From assembly GCF_022829345.1 (NCBI RefSeq), contig NZ_JAKSXV010000028.1, positions 84,824 to 148,823 on the forward strand: a stretch of 64,000 bases of DNA, given 5' to 3'. Position numbers and translations under genes: made by a program. This document shows positions 11,178-19,265 of the stretch, in pieces. Below the pieces are notes generated by a model that was not told the DNA's origin, searched no databases, and saw only the letters and a program-made list of their open reading frames with translations. This DNA comes from Methylobacterium sp. J-090. GTDB taxonomy: Bacteria > Pseudomonadota > Alphaproteobacteria > Rhizobiales > Beijerinckiaceae. How positions within the stretch are numbered: position 1 is the first letter of the stretch; every line of letters starts with the position of its first letter.

Positions 11178-12707
11178 TCAGGCCTTGCCGACCTGGTACA
11201 ACCCCGCATGGGTCTCCCGCAGGACGTTCTTCTGGACCTTGCCCATGGCGTTGCGCGGCAGGTCCTCGACGAAGAGTACGCGCTTGGGGCACTTGTAGCG
11301 GGCGAGCCGCGCCTCGAGGGTGCGCAGAATCGCGGCCTCGTCGGGAGCGCCCTCGCGGGCGACCACCACGGCGGTGACCCCCTCGCCGAAATCGGCGTGC
11401 GGCACCCCGATCACCGCCGATTCGACCACGCCCGGAAGCGCATCGATCTCGTTCTCGACCTCCTTCGGATAGACGTTGTAGCCCCCGGTGATGATGAGGT
11501 CCTTGCCGCGCCCGACGATGTGGACGTAGCCGTCGGCGTCGATCTTGCCGAGGTCGCCGGTGATGAAGAACCCGTCGGCCTTGAACTCGGCCGCCGTCTT
11601 CTCCGGCATGCGCCAGTAGCCCCGGAACACGTTGGGGCCCTTGACCTCGATCATGCCGACGGCGTCGGTGCCGAGATGCGCACCCGTCTCGGGGTCCACC
11701 ACCCGGACGGCGACACCCGGGAGCGCCGGCCCGACCGTGCCGGCCACCCGCGCGCCCGCGTAGGGGTTCGAGGTGTTCATGTTGGTCTCGGTCATGCCGT
11801 AGCGTTCGAGGATGGCGTGGCCCGTGCGGGCCTGCCAGTCGCGATGGGTCTCGGCGAGGAGCGGCGCCGAGCCGGAGACGAACAGACGGATGGTCTTCGC
11901 GATTGCCGCGTCGAGGCCCGGCTCTCTGAGAAGGCGGGTGTAGAAGGTCGGTACGCCCATCATGGCGGTGGCGCGCGGCATCAGGCCGAGCACCTGGCGC
12001 GCGTCGAACTTCGCCAGGAACAGCATCGTACCGCCCGTGGCCAGCACGGTGTTGGTCGCCACGAACAGGCCGTGGGTGTGGAACACCGGCAGCGCGTGGA
12101 TGAGCACGTCGTCGGCCGTGAAGCGCCAGGACACGGCCAGCGTCCGGGCGTTCGAGGCGAGGTTCTCGTGGGTCAGCATGGCGCCCTTGGAGCGCCCGGT
12201 GGTGCCGGACGTGTAGAGGATGGCGGCAAGATCGTCGGGGCCGCGCGCCACGTCGGAAAAGTCGCCCGCCGCCGCATCCGCCGCCTCGACGAGGCTGCCG
12301 CGCCCGGACGCATCGAGGGTGTGGAAAGCCGCCACGCCGGCCCCCTGGGCCACCGGCTCAAGGGCCTCGCGCTTGCCCGGATCGCAGACGAACACGGCCG
12401 GCTCGGAATCGCCGAGGAAGTAGGCGACCTCGTGGGCGGTGTAGGCGGTGTTCAGCGGCAGGAACACCGCCCCGGCCCGGACGGTGCCGAGGTACAGGAA
12501 CAGGAACTCGGGGCTCTTCTCGGCCTGCACCGCCACCCGGTCGCCGGGCCTCACCCCCAATCCGACCAGGGCCGCCGCGTAGGCGCCCGACCGTGCCATG
12601 AGGTCGGCATAGGTGAACCGCGCGCCCTCCCCCGTCTCGACGAAGATTTTCGTGGTCGGATCGGCGGCCAGGTTGGCGCGGACGAGGTCGAACAGGTGAT
12701 TGGACAT
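11178..12707 (-). CDS. matB: Malonyl-CoA synthetase
   Basis: 509 residues, the usual MatB length. Activates malonate with ATP and CoA through malonyl-AMP. Adenylate-forming motifs are all present: ILYTSGTTGRSKGAML (P-loop-like A3), RYGMTETNMNTSNP (A5, the MatB version), GYWRMPEKTAAEF, FFITGDLGKIDADGYVHIVGRGKDLIITGGYNVYP (A7/A8, split by positions 400-435), and PRNAMGKVQKN with the catalytic Lys. ATG at 12707 is chosen by homolog length; upstream in-frame sequence lies in the mcd-matB palindrome region. It follows mcd, and the two interconvert malonate, malonyl-CoA and acetyl-CoA. Confidence 0.94.
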   Translation of the reverse strand: MSNHLFDLVRANLAADPTTKIFVETGEGARFTYADLMARSGAYAAALVGLGVRPGDRVAVQAEKSPEFLFLYLGTVRAGAVFLPLNTAYTAHEVAYFLGDSEPAVFVCDPGKREALEPVAQGAGVAAFHTLDASGRGSLVEAADAAAGDFSDVARGPDDLAAILYTSGTTGRSKGAMLTHENLASNARTLAVSWRFTADDVLIHALPVFHTHGLFVATNTVLATGGTMLFLAKFDARQVLGLMPRATAMMGVPTFYTRLLREPGLDAAIAKTIRLFVSGSAPLLAETHRDWQARTGHAILERYGMTETNMNTSNPYAGARVAGTVGPALPGVAVRVVDPETGAHLGTDAVGMIEVKGPNVFRGYWRMPEKTAAEFKADGFFITGDLGKIDADGYVHIVGRGKDLIITGGYNVYPKEVENEIDALPGVVESAVIGVPHADFGEGVTAVVVAREGAPDEAAILRTLEARLARYKCPKRVLFVEDLPRNAMGKVQKNVLRETHAGLYQVGKA

Positions 12708-12741
12708 GCGGGCTTCAGATGACTTTCGGGCGGGTTGTCCT

Positions 12742-12776
12742 ACCGGATTCGATGAGCCCGGCTCATCGAATCCGGT
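12742..12776. repeat. 35-bp perfect palindrome between mcd and matB
   Basis: ACCGGATTCGATGAGCC (12742-12758), a central C, then its exact reverse complement to 12776. In RNA this is a 17-bp stem with almost no loop. Two smaller palindromes follow toward mcd: CCACGC/GCGTGG at about 12777-12792 and two CCCATGGG units near 12813-12837. Together they fill most of the 135-base gap. Role unknown: processing site, attenuator or protein site. Confidence 0.8.
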
Positions 12777-12842
12777 CCACGCGACGGCGTGGGCGGCGGT
12801 CGTCCGCCGACCCCCATGGGGCATGACCCATGGGGCAGACGA

Positions 12843-14249
12843 TCATGCGTCGGCCAGGGCCACCGCGCGGGCGGGCGGCAGGTTGTTGCGCAACTCGCGG
12901 CTCACCGCGCCGGAGGCCGCGACGGTGCCGAGGTTGGCGAAGGTCTCGTGGTTCTTCTCGATGGCCGAGAGATCGTAGAGGTAGTTGACCATCAGCCCGC
13001 GCGACTGGGCCAGACCTTTCGGCGAAACGTCCCCGAGGAAGTTCAGGCGCTCCAGGCGGGCGCCGTTGCCGAGGTGGAACCGGGCGACGGGATCCAGTGG
13101 CTTGCCGCGCTCGTTCTTCGCGCGGAGGAAATAGGCAGCGGCCGCCGGGATCATGGCCTTGCGCACGGCCTCGGCCTTGGCCTTGTCGGCGTGCCAGTCC
13201 GGCTCGTCGATGACGCGGAGCGCCTCGATATCCTCGCGGGTGAGCCCCTGGGGGGCGTCGGCGCGGCGCTCGCGGTCGAGCCAGGTCGCGAAGCCCGGCA
13301 CCGGCGAGAGGGTGACGAAGGTCTTGAGGCTCGGGATCTCGCGGGCCAGATCCTCCACCACCTGCTTGATGAGGAAGTTGCCGAAGGTCACGCCGGCCAA
13401 GCCCTTCTGGCAGTTCGAGATGGAGTAGAAGATCGCCGTGGTGGCCGTGCGCGGCGCCAGGAGTTCGCGCTCGTGGGCGAGGATCGGCGCGATGGCCGGC
13501 GCGATGGCGGCGGTGAGCGCCACCTCGACGAAGATCAGCGGCTCGTCGACGAGGGCCGGGTGGAAGAAGGCGAAGCAGCGCCGGTCCCTCGGTTCGATGC
13601 GGCGGCGCAGGTCGTCCCAGTCGGCGATGGCGTGCACCGCCTCGTAGCGGATGATCTTTTCCAGGATATGGGCCGGCGTGGTCCAGTCGATGTGGCGCAG
13701 CACGAGGAAGCCGCGGTTGAACCACGAGGCGAACAGGTGCTCGAAATCCCTGTCGAGGCTGTCGGCGGCATCGACGAGGTCGGGGTCGGCCTCCTCCTCG
13801 CGCAAGGCACGGCGCAGGCCGAACAGGTCCTCGCGCATGCGCACCAGCGCGAGGGTCCCGTCCCGGGCGAGGTTGAGGCGCCGGATCAGTTCCTGGCTGC
13901 GCGGCTCGGCCGCCTCGTGCAGGACCCCCAAAGCCGCCCGGGTCGGGTCGGCGCGATAGGCCGCGATGGCCTCGTCCACGGCGGCGTGGTCGGCGGCGAA
14001 CTCGGTGGCGACCATGCGCAGGAAGCTCGCCCGCTCGGGCCGGGCGAGGCTGGCGTAGCGGTCGAGGATGAGGCGGGCGAGGGCGACGCCGGAAGCCTCG
14101 CCGCGCCGGGAGATGAGATCCTCGCAGAGCTTGACCAGCTCCCCCGCGTTGGCGCGGGCGGCCAGATCCCCACGTCCGAACCCGATGAGGTCGCGGCCCC
14201 GGTCGCTGATGGTCTGCAGCAGATCGCCGAAGAAAGAGATCGCCGCCAT
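12843..14249 (-). CDS. mcd: Malonyl-CoA decarboxylase
   Basis: 468 residues. Converts malonyl-CoA to acetyl-CoA and CO2. The protein has the helical N-terminal domain and the acetyltransferase-like catalytic domain: RHIDWTTPAHILEKIIRYEAVHAI, CFAFFHPALVDEPLIFVEVAL (His and Ser/Glu region), YSISNCQKGLAGVTFGNFLIKQVV, FVTLSPVPGF, and near the C-terminus ARFHLGNGARLERLNFLGD with the catalytic His/Asn area. The ATG at 14249 follows AGGCGG; a longer frame upstream adds non-family sequence. It is first in a mcd-matB order; no matR or matC is adjacent. Confidence 0.93.
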   Translation of the reverse strand: MAAISFFGDLLQTISDRGRDLIGFGRGDLAARANAGELVKLCEDLISRRGEASGVALARLILDRYASLARPERASFLRMVATEFAADHAAVDEAIAAYRADPTRAALGVLHEAAEPRSQELIRRLNLARDGTLALVRMREDLFGLRRALREEEADPDLVDAADSLDRDFEHLFASWFNRGFLVLRHIDWTTPAHILEKIIRYEAVHAIADWDDLRRRIEPRDRRCFAFFHPALVDEPLIFVEVALTAAIAPAIAPILAHERELLAPRTATTAIFYSISNCQKGLAGVTFGNFLIKQVVEDLAREIPSLKTFVTLSPVPGFATWLDRERRADAPQGLTREDIEALRVIDEPDWHADKAKAEAVRKAMIPAAAAYFLRAKNERGKPLDPVARFHLGNGARLERLNFLGDVSPKGLAQSRGLMVNYLYDLSAIEKNHETFANLGTVAASGAVSRELRNNLPPARAVALADA

Positions 14250-14432
14250 GGAAGCCGCCTGTCCCCGTACCGACACCCGAACCGGGCGGGCCCGTCCCGC
14301 GTAGCCGCGCACGGCTCGGCGGACAATCTATGACGGCCGGCCGCGAAGGACCAGAGACCTAAGCCAGAGAGCTGGGCAAGACTCTCGGACAAGGCTCCGG
14401 GGAGAGGACGTCACCGGGGGAGGATGCGAAGC

Positions 14433-14633
14433 TCAGTGCGCGCCGCCACAGACGACGACCTCGGCCCGGTCCGCCCGCTCGCGCCAATCCTCGACCCCGT
14501 GCTGGCGCGCGAAGCGCAACTCGGCCGCGCGCAGGGCCCGCATGGGATCCCGGGCCCGGACGATGTCCACCGAGCCGACGGTGAACGGCACGCCGAGGAT
14601 CTGCTTGGCGAAATCGATGCGATAGTTCGACAT
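14433..14633 (-). CDS. Small conserved-looking cytoplasmic protein, unknown
   Basis: 66 residues with no membrane segment. GGAG stands 6 bases before the ATG at 14633. The sequence begins MSNYRIDFAKQILGVPFTVG and contains alternating charged helix residues (ALRAAELRFARQHGVEDW), so it probably folds as a strand pair plus one long helix. Similar small proteins are recalled from Rhizobiales without an assigned function. It is upstream of mcd on the same strand, 183 bases away. Confidence 0.62.
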   Translation of the reverse strand: MSNYRIDFAKQILGVPFTVGSVDIVRARDPMRALRAAELRFARQHGVEDWRERADRAEVVVCGGAH

Positions 14634-14972
14634 TCCAGGCTCCGTCGTCAGGACCGGCCGGGCATCCCGGGGCAAGGGACGCGAGACGCCGACCTCCGGT
14701 TGTGATCAGACCGCAAATCCCGGCGTTTTCCAAGGGCTTGTCTCGAGTTGTGAAACCCTCGCTCGCCGGATCGTGCACGCCGCCCCTCGCAAAAAGATGG
14801 GATTGGACGTCCCATGGCGGAATGCGCCTGCGGCGACGCGTCCGGCCGGCTCGGCCCGCGGGCCTTGCGGGCGCGGCGCGCCAGGCTCTACTCCCCCGTC
14901 CCCTCCTGAGATCGGAAAGCACCCGGCCATGACAGCGATGCTCGACTTCCGCCCGGCGGCACGGCGCGCGGC
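14634..14972. other. Divergent promoter region with a possible 15-codon leader ORF
   Basis: 339 bases between the 66-aa protein (minus) and the MFS gene (plus). Around 14705-14800 the sequence is less GC-rich and may hold both promoters. A 15-codon frame (14929-14976, MTAMLDFRPAARRAA) ends in TGA overlapping the MFS ATG as ATGA, which would couple its translation to the transporter if it is used. No terminator or riboswitch was recognised. Confidence 0.4.
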
Positions 14973-16163
14973 ATGAGCGGGGCGGCACCGGCGGCGGATC
15001 ACGGCTTCACCCTCAAGGCGCGCCTCGGCCTCACCCTCATCGCCGGCGGCGCGGTGGCCAACATCTACTACAACCAGCCCCTGCTGGCCCTGCTGGTGGC
15101 GGAGTTCGGCGACCGCGCGGCCGTGCTCGTGCCGACGGCCTCCCTCGTCGGCTACGGCCTCGGCATCCTCTGCCTCGTCCCCCTCGGCGACAGCCTGCCC
15201 CGGCGCGGCCTCATCCTGGCGCAGATGCTCGGCCTCGCGGTCGCCCTCCTGGCGGCGGCGCTCAGCCCGAGCCTCGGCCTGCTGGCAGCCGCGAGCCTCG
15301 CCATCGGCTTCCTCGCCTCGGCCGCCCAGCAGGCGGTGCCCTTCGCCGCCGAGCTCGCCCCCGACGCCACGCGGGGCCGCATGGTCGGACAGGTGATGAC
15401 CGGGCTCCTCAGCGGCATCCTGCTCGCCCGGACGGCGAGCGGGTTCGTCGGCGCGCAGTACGGCTGGCGCGCGGTGTTCTTCGCCGCCAGCGCCGTGGCG
15501 CTGATCATCGCCGGCGTCGCCGCCGCGACCCTGCCGCGCACGGCCCAGACCCGGCCCCTGCGCTACCGCGCCCTGATGGTGTCGATCCTCCACCTCGTGC
15601 GGACCCAGCCGGCGCTTCGCCGCTCAAGCCTGTGCCAGGGACTGCTGTTCGCGAGCTTCAACGCCTTCTGGACGACGCTCGCCCTCCTGGTGGAGGCGCC
15701 GCCCTTCGACCTGACGGCGGCGGGCGCCGGCCTGTTCGGCGTCATCGGCGTGGTCGGCGCCCTTATCGCCCCGGTCTCGGGCCGCTACACCGACCGGCGC
15801 GGCGCGCGGCCCGTGGTGGTGGCCGGCGCCCTGTTCGTGGTCGCGGCCTTCGTGGTCCTCTGGGCCGGCGGCGCCGTCTCCCTTCTAGCCGTGGGTCTCG
15901 GCGTGCTCCTCATCGACATCGGCCTCAACGGCGCGCTCATCGCCAACCAGACCCGGGTCTACGCCCTGGTCCCGGGCGCGCGCGGGCGGGTCAACACGGT
16001 GCTGTTCACGGTGATGTTCGTCTTCGGGGCGCTGGGGGCGTTCGCCGGCAGCCAAGCCTTCCTCATGGCCGGCTGGCCCGGCGTCTGCGCCGTCGGCCTC
16101 GTCCTCTCGGGCACCGGCCTTCTCGTGGCGATGCTCGAACGCGGGACGCCGAAGGCTATTTGA
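14973..16163 (+). CDS. MFS transporter, drug-efflux-like
   Basis: 396 residues with about 12 predicted membrane helices. Features include GGAVANIYYNQPLLALL in helix 1 and the cytoplasmic loop 2-3 motif as GDSLPRRGLIL. The YNQPLL start and GRYTDRRGAR loop are typical of the YgaY/YnfM-like or arabinose-efflux subfamily. The substrate cannot be predicted. The start codon overlaps the stop of a 15-codon upstream frame. The 3' end overlaps the convergent cobC gene by 8 bases. Confidence 0.86.
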   Translation: MSGAAPAADHGFTLKARLGLTLIAGGAVANIYYNQPLLALLVAEFGDRAAVLVPTASLVGYGLGILCLVPLGDSLPRRGLILAQMLGLAVALLAAALSPSLGLLAAASLAIGFLASAAQQAVPFAAELAPDATRGRMVGQVMTGLLSGILLARTASGFVGAQYGWRAVFFAASAVALIIAGVAAATLPRTAQTRPLRYRALMVSILHLVRTQPALRRSSLCQGLLFASFNAFWTTLALLVEAPPFDLTAAGAGLFGVIGVVGALIAPVSGRYTDRRGARPVVVAGALFVVAAFVVLWAGGAVSLLAVGLGVLLIDIGLNGALIANQTRVYALVPGARGRVNTVLFTVMFVFGALGAFAGSQAFLMAGWPGVCAVGLVLSGTGLLVAMLERGTPKAI

Positions 16164-17151
16164 GGACCCGCGAGAGCCGGCACCATTCGGTCTTGTCCGC
16201 CGGCAGGCCGAAGCGCAGGCGCTGCGGTGCTGCGACGAAGCGCCGGACGTAGATCCCGGCTTCGCCCAGGCGCGCGAACAGGCCCGGCCCGTCCGAAAAG
16301 TCGGCCGTGCGGAACAGGCAGGTGCCGCCGACCACCCGGCCGCCGGCCCGGGCGATCATCCGGTCGAGGCGCCCCGCATCGGCACCGCGCTCAATGGCGG
16401 CGGTCCGGCGCCATTCGGTATCGGCGAGGGCCGCGCGGCCGATGGACAGCGCCGGCCCCGACACCGCCCAGGGGCCGAGCGCCTCGGCGATCCGAACCGC
16501 GAGAGCGGGTTCGGTCAGGGCAAAGCCGAGGCGGAGTCCGGCGAGCCCGTAGGTCTTGCCGAAGGAGCGCAGGACCACGAGGCCCGGCCGCAGATGGGGA
16601 CCGAGGGTCTCGACGGCCTCCAGATCGGCAAAGGCCTCGTCCACCACCAGAAGGCCGCCGCGGGCGGCCAGCCGTTCGGCGCAGGCGAGGAGCGTGGCGG
16701 CGGGCCAGCTCCGCCCGTCCGGGTTGTTGGGGTTGACCACCACCACCACGTCTACGTCCGCGTCGAGGTCCGTTACGGCGGCGACGCTGTGCCCGGCCCG
16801 GCCCCAGGCGGCCGCGTGCTCGGCATAGGTCGGCCCGACCACGGCGACGCGGGCGAGGGGCCACAGGCGCGGCAGGGTCTCGATGAGGAGCTGCGTGCCG
16901 GGCGCCGCCACGATGCCGGCCGGATCGGCGACGCCGTAGGCCCGCGCCGCCGCCGCGTTCAGGGCAGTGAGATCGGAGGCCGACGGCAGACGCCGGAACG
17001 CGCTGGCCTCCAGGAGCGGACACGGGTAGGGCACCGGATTGATCCCCGTCGAGAGATCGACCCAAGGGGCGGCCGCATCCGGGAACAGGGCGCGCGCCGC
17101 GTCGAGATCGCCGCCATGCGCGATGGGGGCAGGCCCGCTCACCGAAACCAC
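16156..17151 (-). CDS. cobC: Threonine-phosphate decarboxylase, aminopropanol arm of B12
   Basis: 331 residues, a PLP fold-type I enzyme. Makes (R)-1-amino-2-propanol phosphate from threonine phosphate for attachment by CbiB. Visible elements are the HGGDLDAARALFP start, DLSTGINPVPYP, APGTQLLIETLPRL, VNPNNPDGR, VVDEAFAD (PLP Asp region) and LRSFGKTYGLAGLRLGF with the Schiff-base Lys. The GTG at 17151 (or 17142) must be the start, since the conserved HGG motif lies only about ten residues in. That places the start directly against the divergent cbiB ATG. Named cobC in the Pseudomonas denitrificans scheme, cobD in Salmonella. Confidence 0.93.
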   Translation of the reverse strand: MVSVSGPAPIAHGGDLDAARALFPDAAAPWVDLSTGINPVPYPCPLLEASAFRRLPSASDLTALNAAAARAYGVADPAGIVAAPGTQLLIETLPRLWPLARVAVVGPTYAEHAAAWGRAGHSVAAVTDLDADVDVVVVVNPNNPDGRSWPAATLLACAERLAARGGLLVVDEAFADLEAVETLGPHLRPGLVVLRSFGKTYGLAGLRLGFALTEPALAVRIAEALGPWAVSGPALSIGRAALADTEWRRTAAIERGADAGRLDRMIARAGGRVVGGTCLFRTADFSDGPGLFARLGEAGIYVRRFVAAPQRLRFGLPADKTEWCRLSRVLK

Positions 17152-18153
17152 ATGCCCTGGATCGCCCTCACCCATCCGCCCGACACGCTCGTGATCCTGC
17201 TGCTCGCGCTGACCGTCGAGGCGGCAGCCGGCTATCCGGACCGGATCTACAGGGCCCTCGGCCACCCTGTCACCTGGATCGGCGCCCTCATCGGCCGGCT
17301 CGACGGGGGCCTGAACCGGAGCGGCCCGGCCCGCCGCCGGGCCATGGGCGTGCTTGCAACCCTGACGCTTCTCACCGTGGTGGCGGCCGTCGCCCTCGGG
17401 CTGACGGCGTGCGCGTCCCTACTCGGCCCATGGGGTAGTCTCGCCATCCTCGGCCTCCTGTGCGCCAGCCTGCCGGCCCAGCGCAGCCTGCACGACCACG
17501 TCGCCCGGGTGGCGTCCGACCTGCGGAACGACGGATTAGCGGGCGGGCGCGTCGCCGTGTCGATGATCGTCGGGCGCGATCCAGACTCCCTGGACGAGGC
17601 CGGCATCTGCCGGGCGGCCATCGAGAGCCTGGCCGAAAACTTCTCCGACGGGATCGTGGCGCCGGCATTCTGGATCGGCGTCGGCGGCCTGCCGGGCGGC
17701 GCCCTCTACAAGGCGATCAATACCGCCGACAGCATGATCGGCCACCGCACCCCGCGCCACGAAGCCTATGGCTGGGCCGCCGCCCGCCTCGACGACCTCG
17801 TGAACCTCCCGGCCTCGCGGCTGGCCGGCGGCCTCATCGTCGCGGCGGCCCTGTTCCACCGCGGCGCTTCACCGGGCGCGGCATGGCGGGCCCTCCTGCG
17901 CGATGCCGAACGGCACCGCTCGCCCAATGCCGGCTGGCCCGAGGCCGCCATGGCGGGAGCCCTCGGCCTGCGGCTCGCTGGCCCGCGCGTCTACGGCGCG
18001 ACCCGGGTCGAGGATGCCTGGATGGGCGATGGCCGGCCTGAGGCGGGACCGGCCGACGTGGAACGGGCGCTCGCCCTCTACCGCACCGCCTGCCTCCTGC
18101 TGTTCGGCCTTGCCGCCCTGATCCTCGCCCTCCTCACGGTTGCGCTGCTATGA
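17152..18153 (+). CDS. cbiB: Adenosylcobinamide-phosphate synthase CbiB
   Basis: 333 residues, a membrane enzyme that attaches aminopropanol (phosphate) to adenosylcobyric acid; called CobD in P. denitrificans. Motifs are EAAAGYPDRIYRALGHPVTWIG, AVSMIVGRDPDSLDE, ESLAENFSDGIVAPAFW (signature), YKAINTADSMIGHRTPRHE and WAAARLDDLVNLPASRL. Helices lie near 12-25, 65-85, 90-105, 205-225 and 310-332. The ATG at 17152 fits the family's N-terminus; longer frames upstream run antisense through cobC. Its product partner CobC is encoded back-to-back with no space between the starts. Its stop overlaps a further reading frame start by ATGA. Confidence 0.95.
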   Translation: MPWIALTHPPDTLVILLLALTVEAAAGYPDRIYRALGHPVTWIGALIGRLDGGLNRSGPARRRAMGVLATLTLLTVVAAVALGLTACASLLGPWGSLAILGLLCASLPAQRSLHDHVARVASDLRNDGLAGGRVAVSMIVGRDPDSLDEAGICRAAIESLAENFSDGIVAPAFWIGVGGLPGGALYKAINTADSMIGHRTPRHEAYGWAAARLDDLVNLPASRLAGGLIVAAALFHRGASPGAAWRALLRDAERHRSPNAGWPEAAMAGALGLRLAGPRVYGATRVEDAWMGDGRPEAGPADVERALALYRTACLLLFGLAALILALLTVALL

Positions 18154-18188
18154 GCGCGACAATGCCGCCCGTCCCCCGGAGCCCCGCC

Positions 18189-19256
18189 ATGATCCGCCGT
18201 TCCCTCCTCGCCGCCGCATCGGGACTGGCGCTTTTCTCGCCGGCCCGGGCGCAGGTTCTGCATCCCGTGGACAAACCCTATACCGTCGGCGAGGGGCTGG
18301 CGGGCGAGATCACGAAGAAGAAGACCAAGCCGGCCGAGGACATCTCCGGGATCGCCTGCGCGCCGGCCGGGGCCGGGCCGCGCACCTGCCTCGTGGTGGA
18401 CGACGAAGCCACGGGCGCGCAGTTCGTCACCCTCGACGGGACGACGCTGAATCCGGGCGCCGTCGTCGACATCGCCGGCCGCAAGCCGCCCATTGCCGCC
18501 CTCGGCGCGCCCCCGGCCACGGGCGACTGCACCCTCGGCCAGGGCGCCTACAAGGAAATGGACGGCGAGGCCGTGGCCTATGCCGCGCCCGACTTCTACG
18601 TGACCGGCTCCCATGGCTGCAGCCGGCGGGGGCGCGAGTTCAAGCTCTCCACCGCGATCCTCGCCCGCCTACGCCCCAATGCCACCGGCATGGGCGCGCG
18701 CGTGGAGACCACCTACCGCCTCGGCGATGCCCTCCGGACCGCCGACACGGTCGGTCCCTATTTCCTGAAGGATCTCGAGCCGCGCGAGGGCGGCAAGCCG
18801 CTTGCCGGCCTCAACGTCGAGGGCCTCGCGGTGATCGGCGACACCCTCTACGCGGGCCTGCGCGCGCCCGTCATCGACGGCAGGGCCTTCCTCGTCTCCG
18901 TGCCCGTCGCCCCCCTGTTCGCCCCCGGCGACGGGCCGCTTGGCGTCAAGCCCGTGACGATTCCCCTCGACCTCGGGCCTGAGGCCGGCATCCGCGATCT
19001 CACGGCCCTGCCCGACGGGCGCCTCCTCGTGCTCTCGGGCCCGACCCGCAACGGGTTGTCCGTGCCCTACGGCCTGTTCCTCGCCGAGCTGCCCTCGGGC
19101 AAGGTGACGTCGCTCGGCACCCTCGCGCCGCTTGATGGCGACGAGGTCAGGGGCAAACCCGAGGGCCTCGTGCGCCTCGGCCCCGGCCGGGTGCTCGTGG
19201 TATTCGACAGCGTGCTCAACGGGGGCCCGCGCGAATACGCGGTGGCGATTCCGTAG
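18189..19256 (+). CDS. Secreted DUF3616-domain protein
   Basis: About 355 residues. The start at 18189 has CGGAG upstream and gives a signal peptide MIRRSLLAAASGLALF ending SPARAQ. An upstream in-frame ATG at 18150 overlaps the cbiB stop as ATGA, so coupling is possible with a 13-residue extension. The mature protein has propeller-like blades: DISGIACAPAGAGPRTCLVVDDE, LNVEGLAVIGDTLYAGLRAP, GIRDLTALPDGRLLVLSGPT and GKPEGLVRLGPGRVLVVFD, typical of DUF3616 / esterase-like phytase families. A ligand is not known. No B12 role is known for the family. Confidence 0.75.
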   Translation: MIRRSLLAAASGLALFSPARAQVLHPVDKPYTVGEGLAGEITKKKTKPAEDISGIACAPAGAGPRTCLVVDDEATGAQFVTLDGTTLNPGAVVDIAGRKPPIAALGAPPATGDCTLGQGAYKEMDGEAVAYAAPDFYVTGSHGCSRRGREFKLSTAILARLRPNATGMGARVETTYRLGDALRTADTVGPYFLKDLEPREGGKPLAGLNVEGLAVIGDTLYAGLRAPVIDGRAFLVSVPVAPLFAPGDGPLGVKPVTIPLDLGPEAGIRDLTALPDGRLLVLSGPTRNGLSVPYGLFLAELPSGKVTSLGTLAPLDGDEVRGKPEGLVRLGPGRVLVVFDSVLNGGPREYAVAIP

Positions 19257-19265
19257 GCGGCGGCC

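Noticed and set aside
16594..17151. An upstream extension of cbiB within the same open frame.
   Set aside because: The extra residues are antisense to cobC and have no resemblance to CbiB; the ATG at 17152 fits the family start.
18140..18982. A second plus-strand frame overlapping the DUF3616 gene.
   Set aside because: It is an Arg/Pro-rich out-of-frame shadow, without signal peptide or family motifs.
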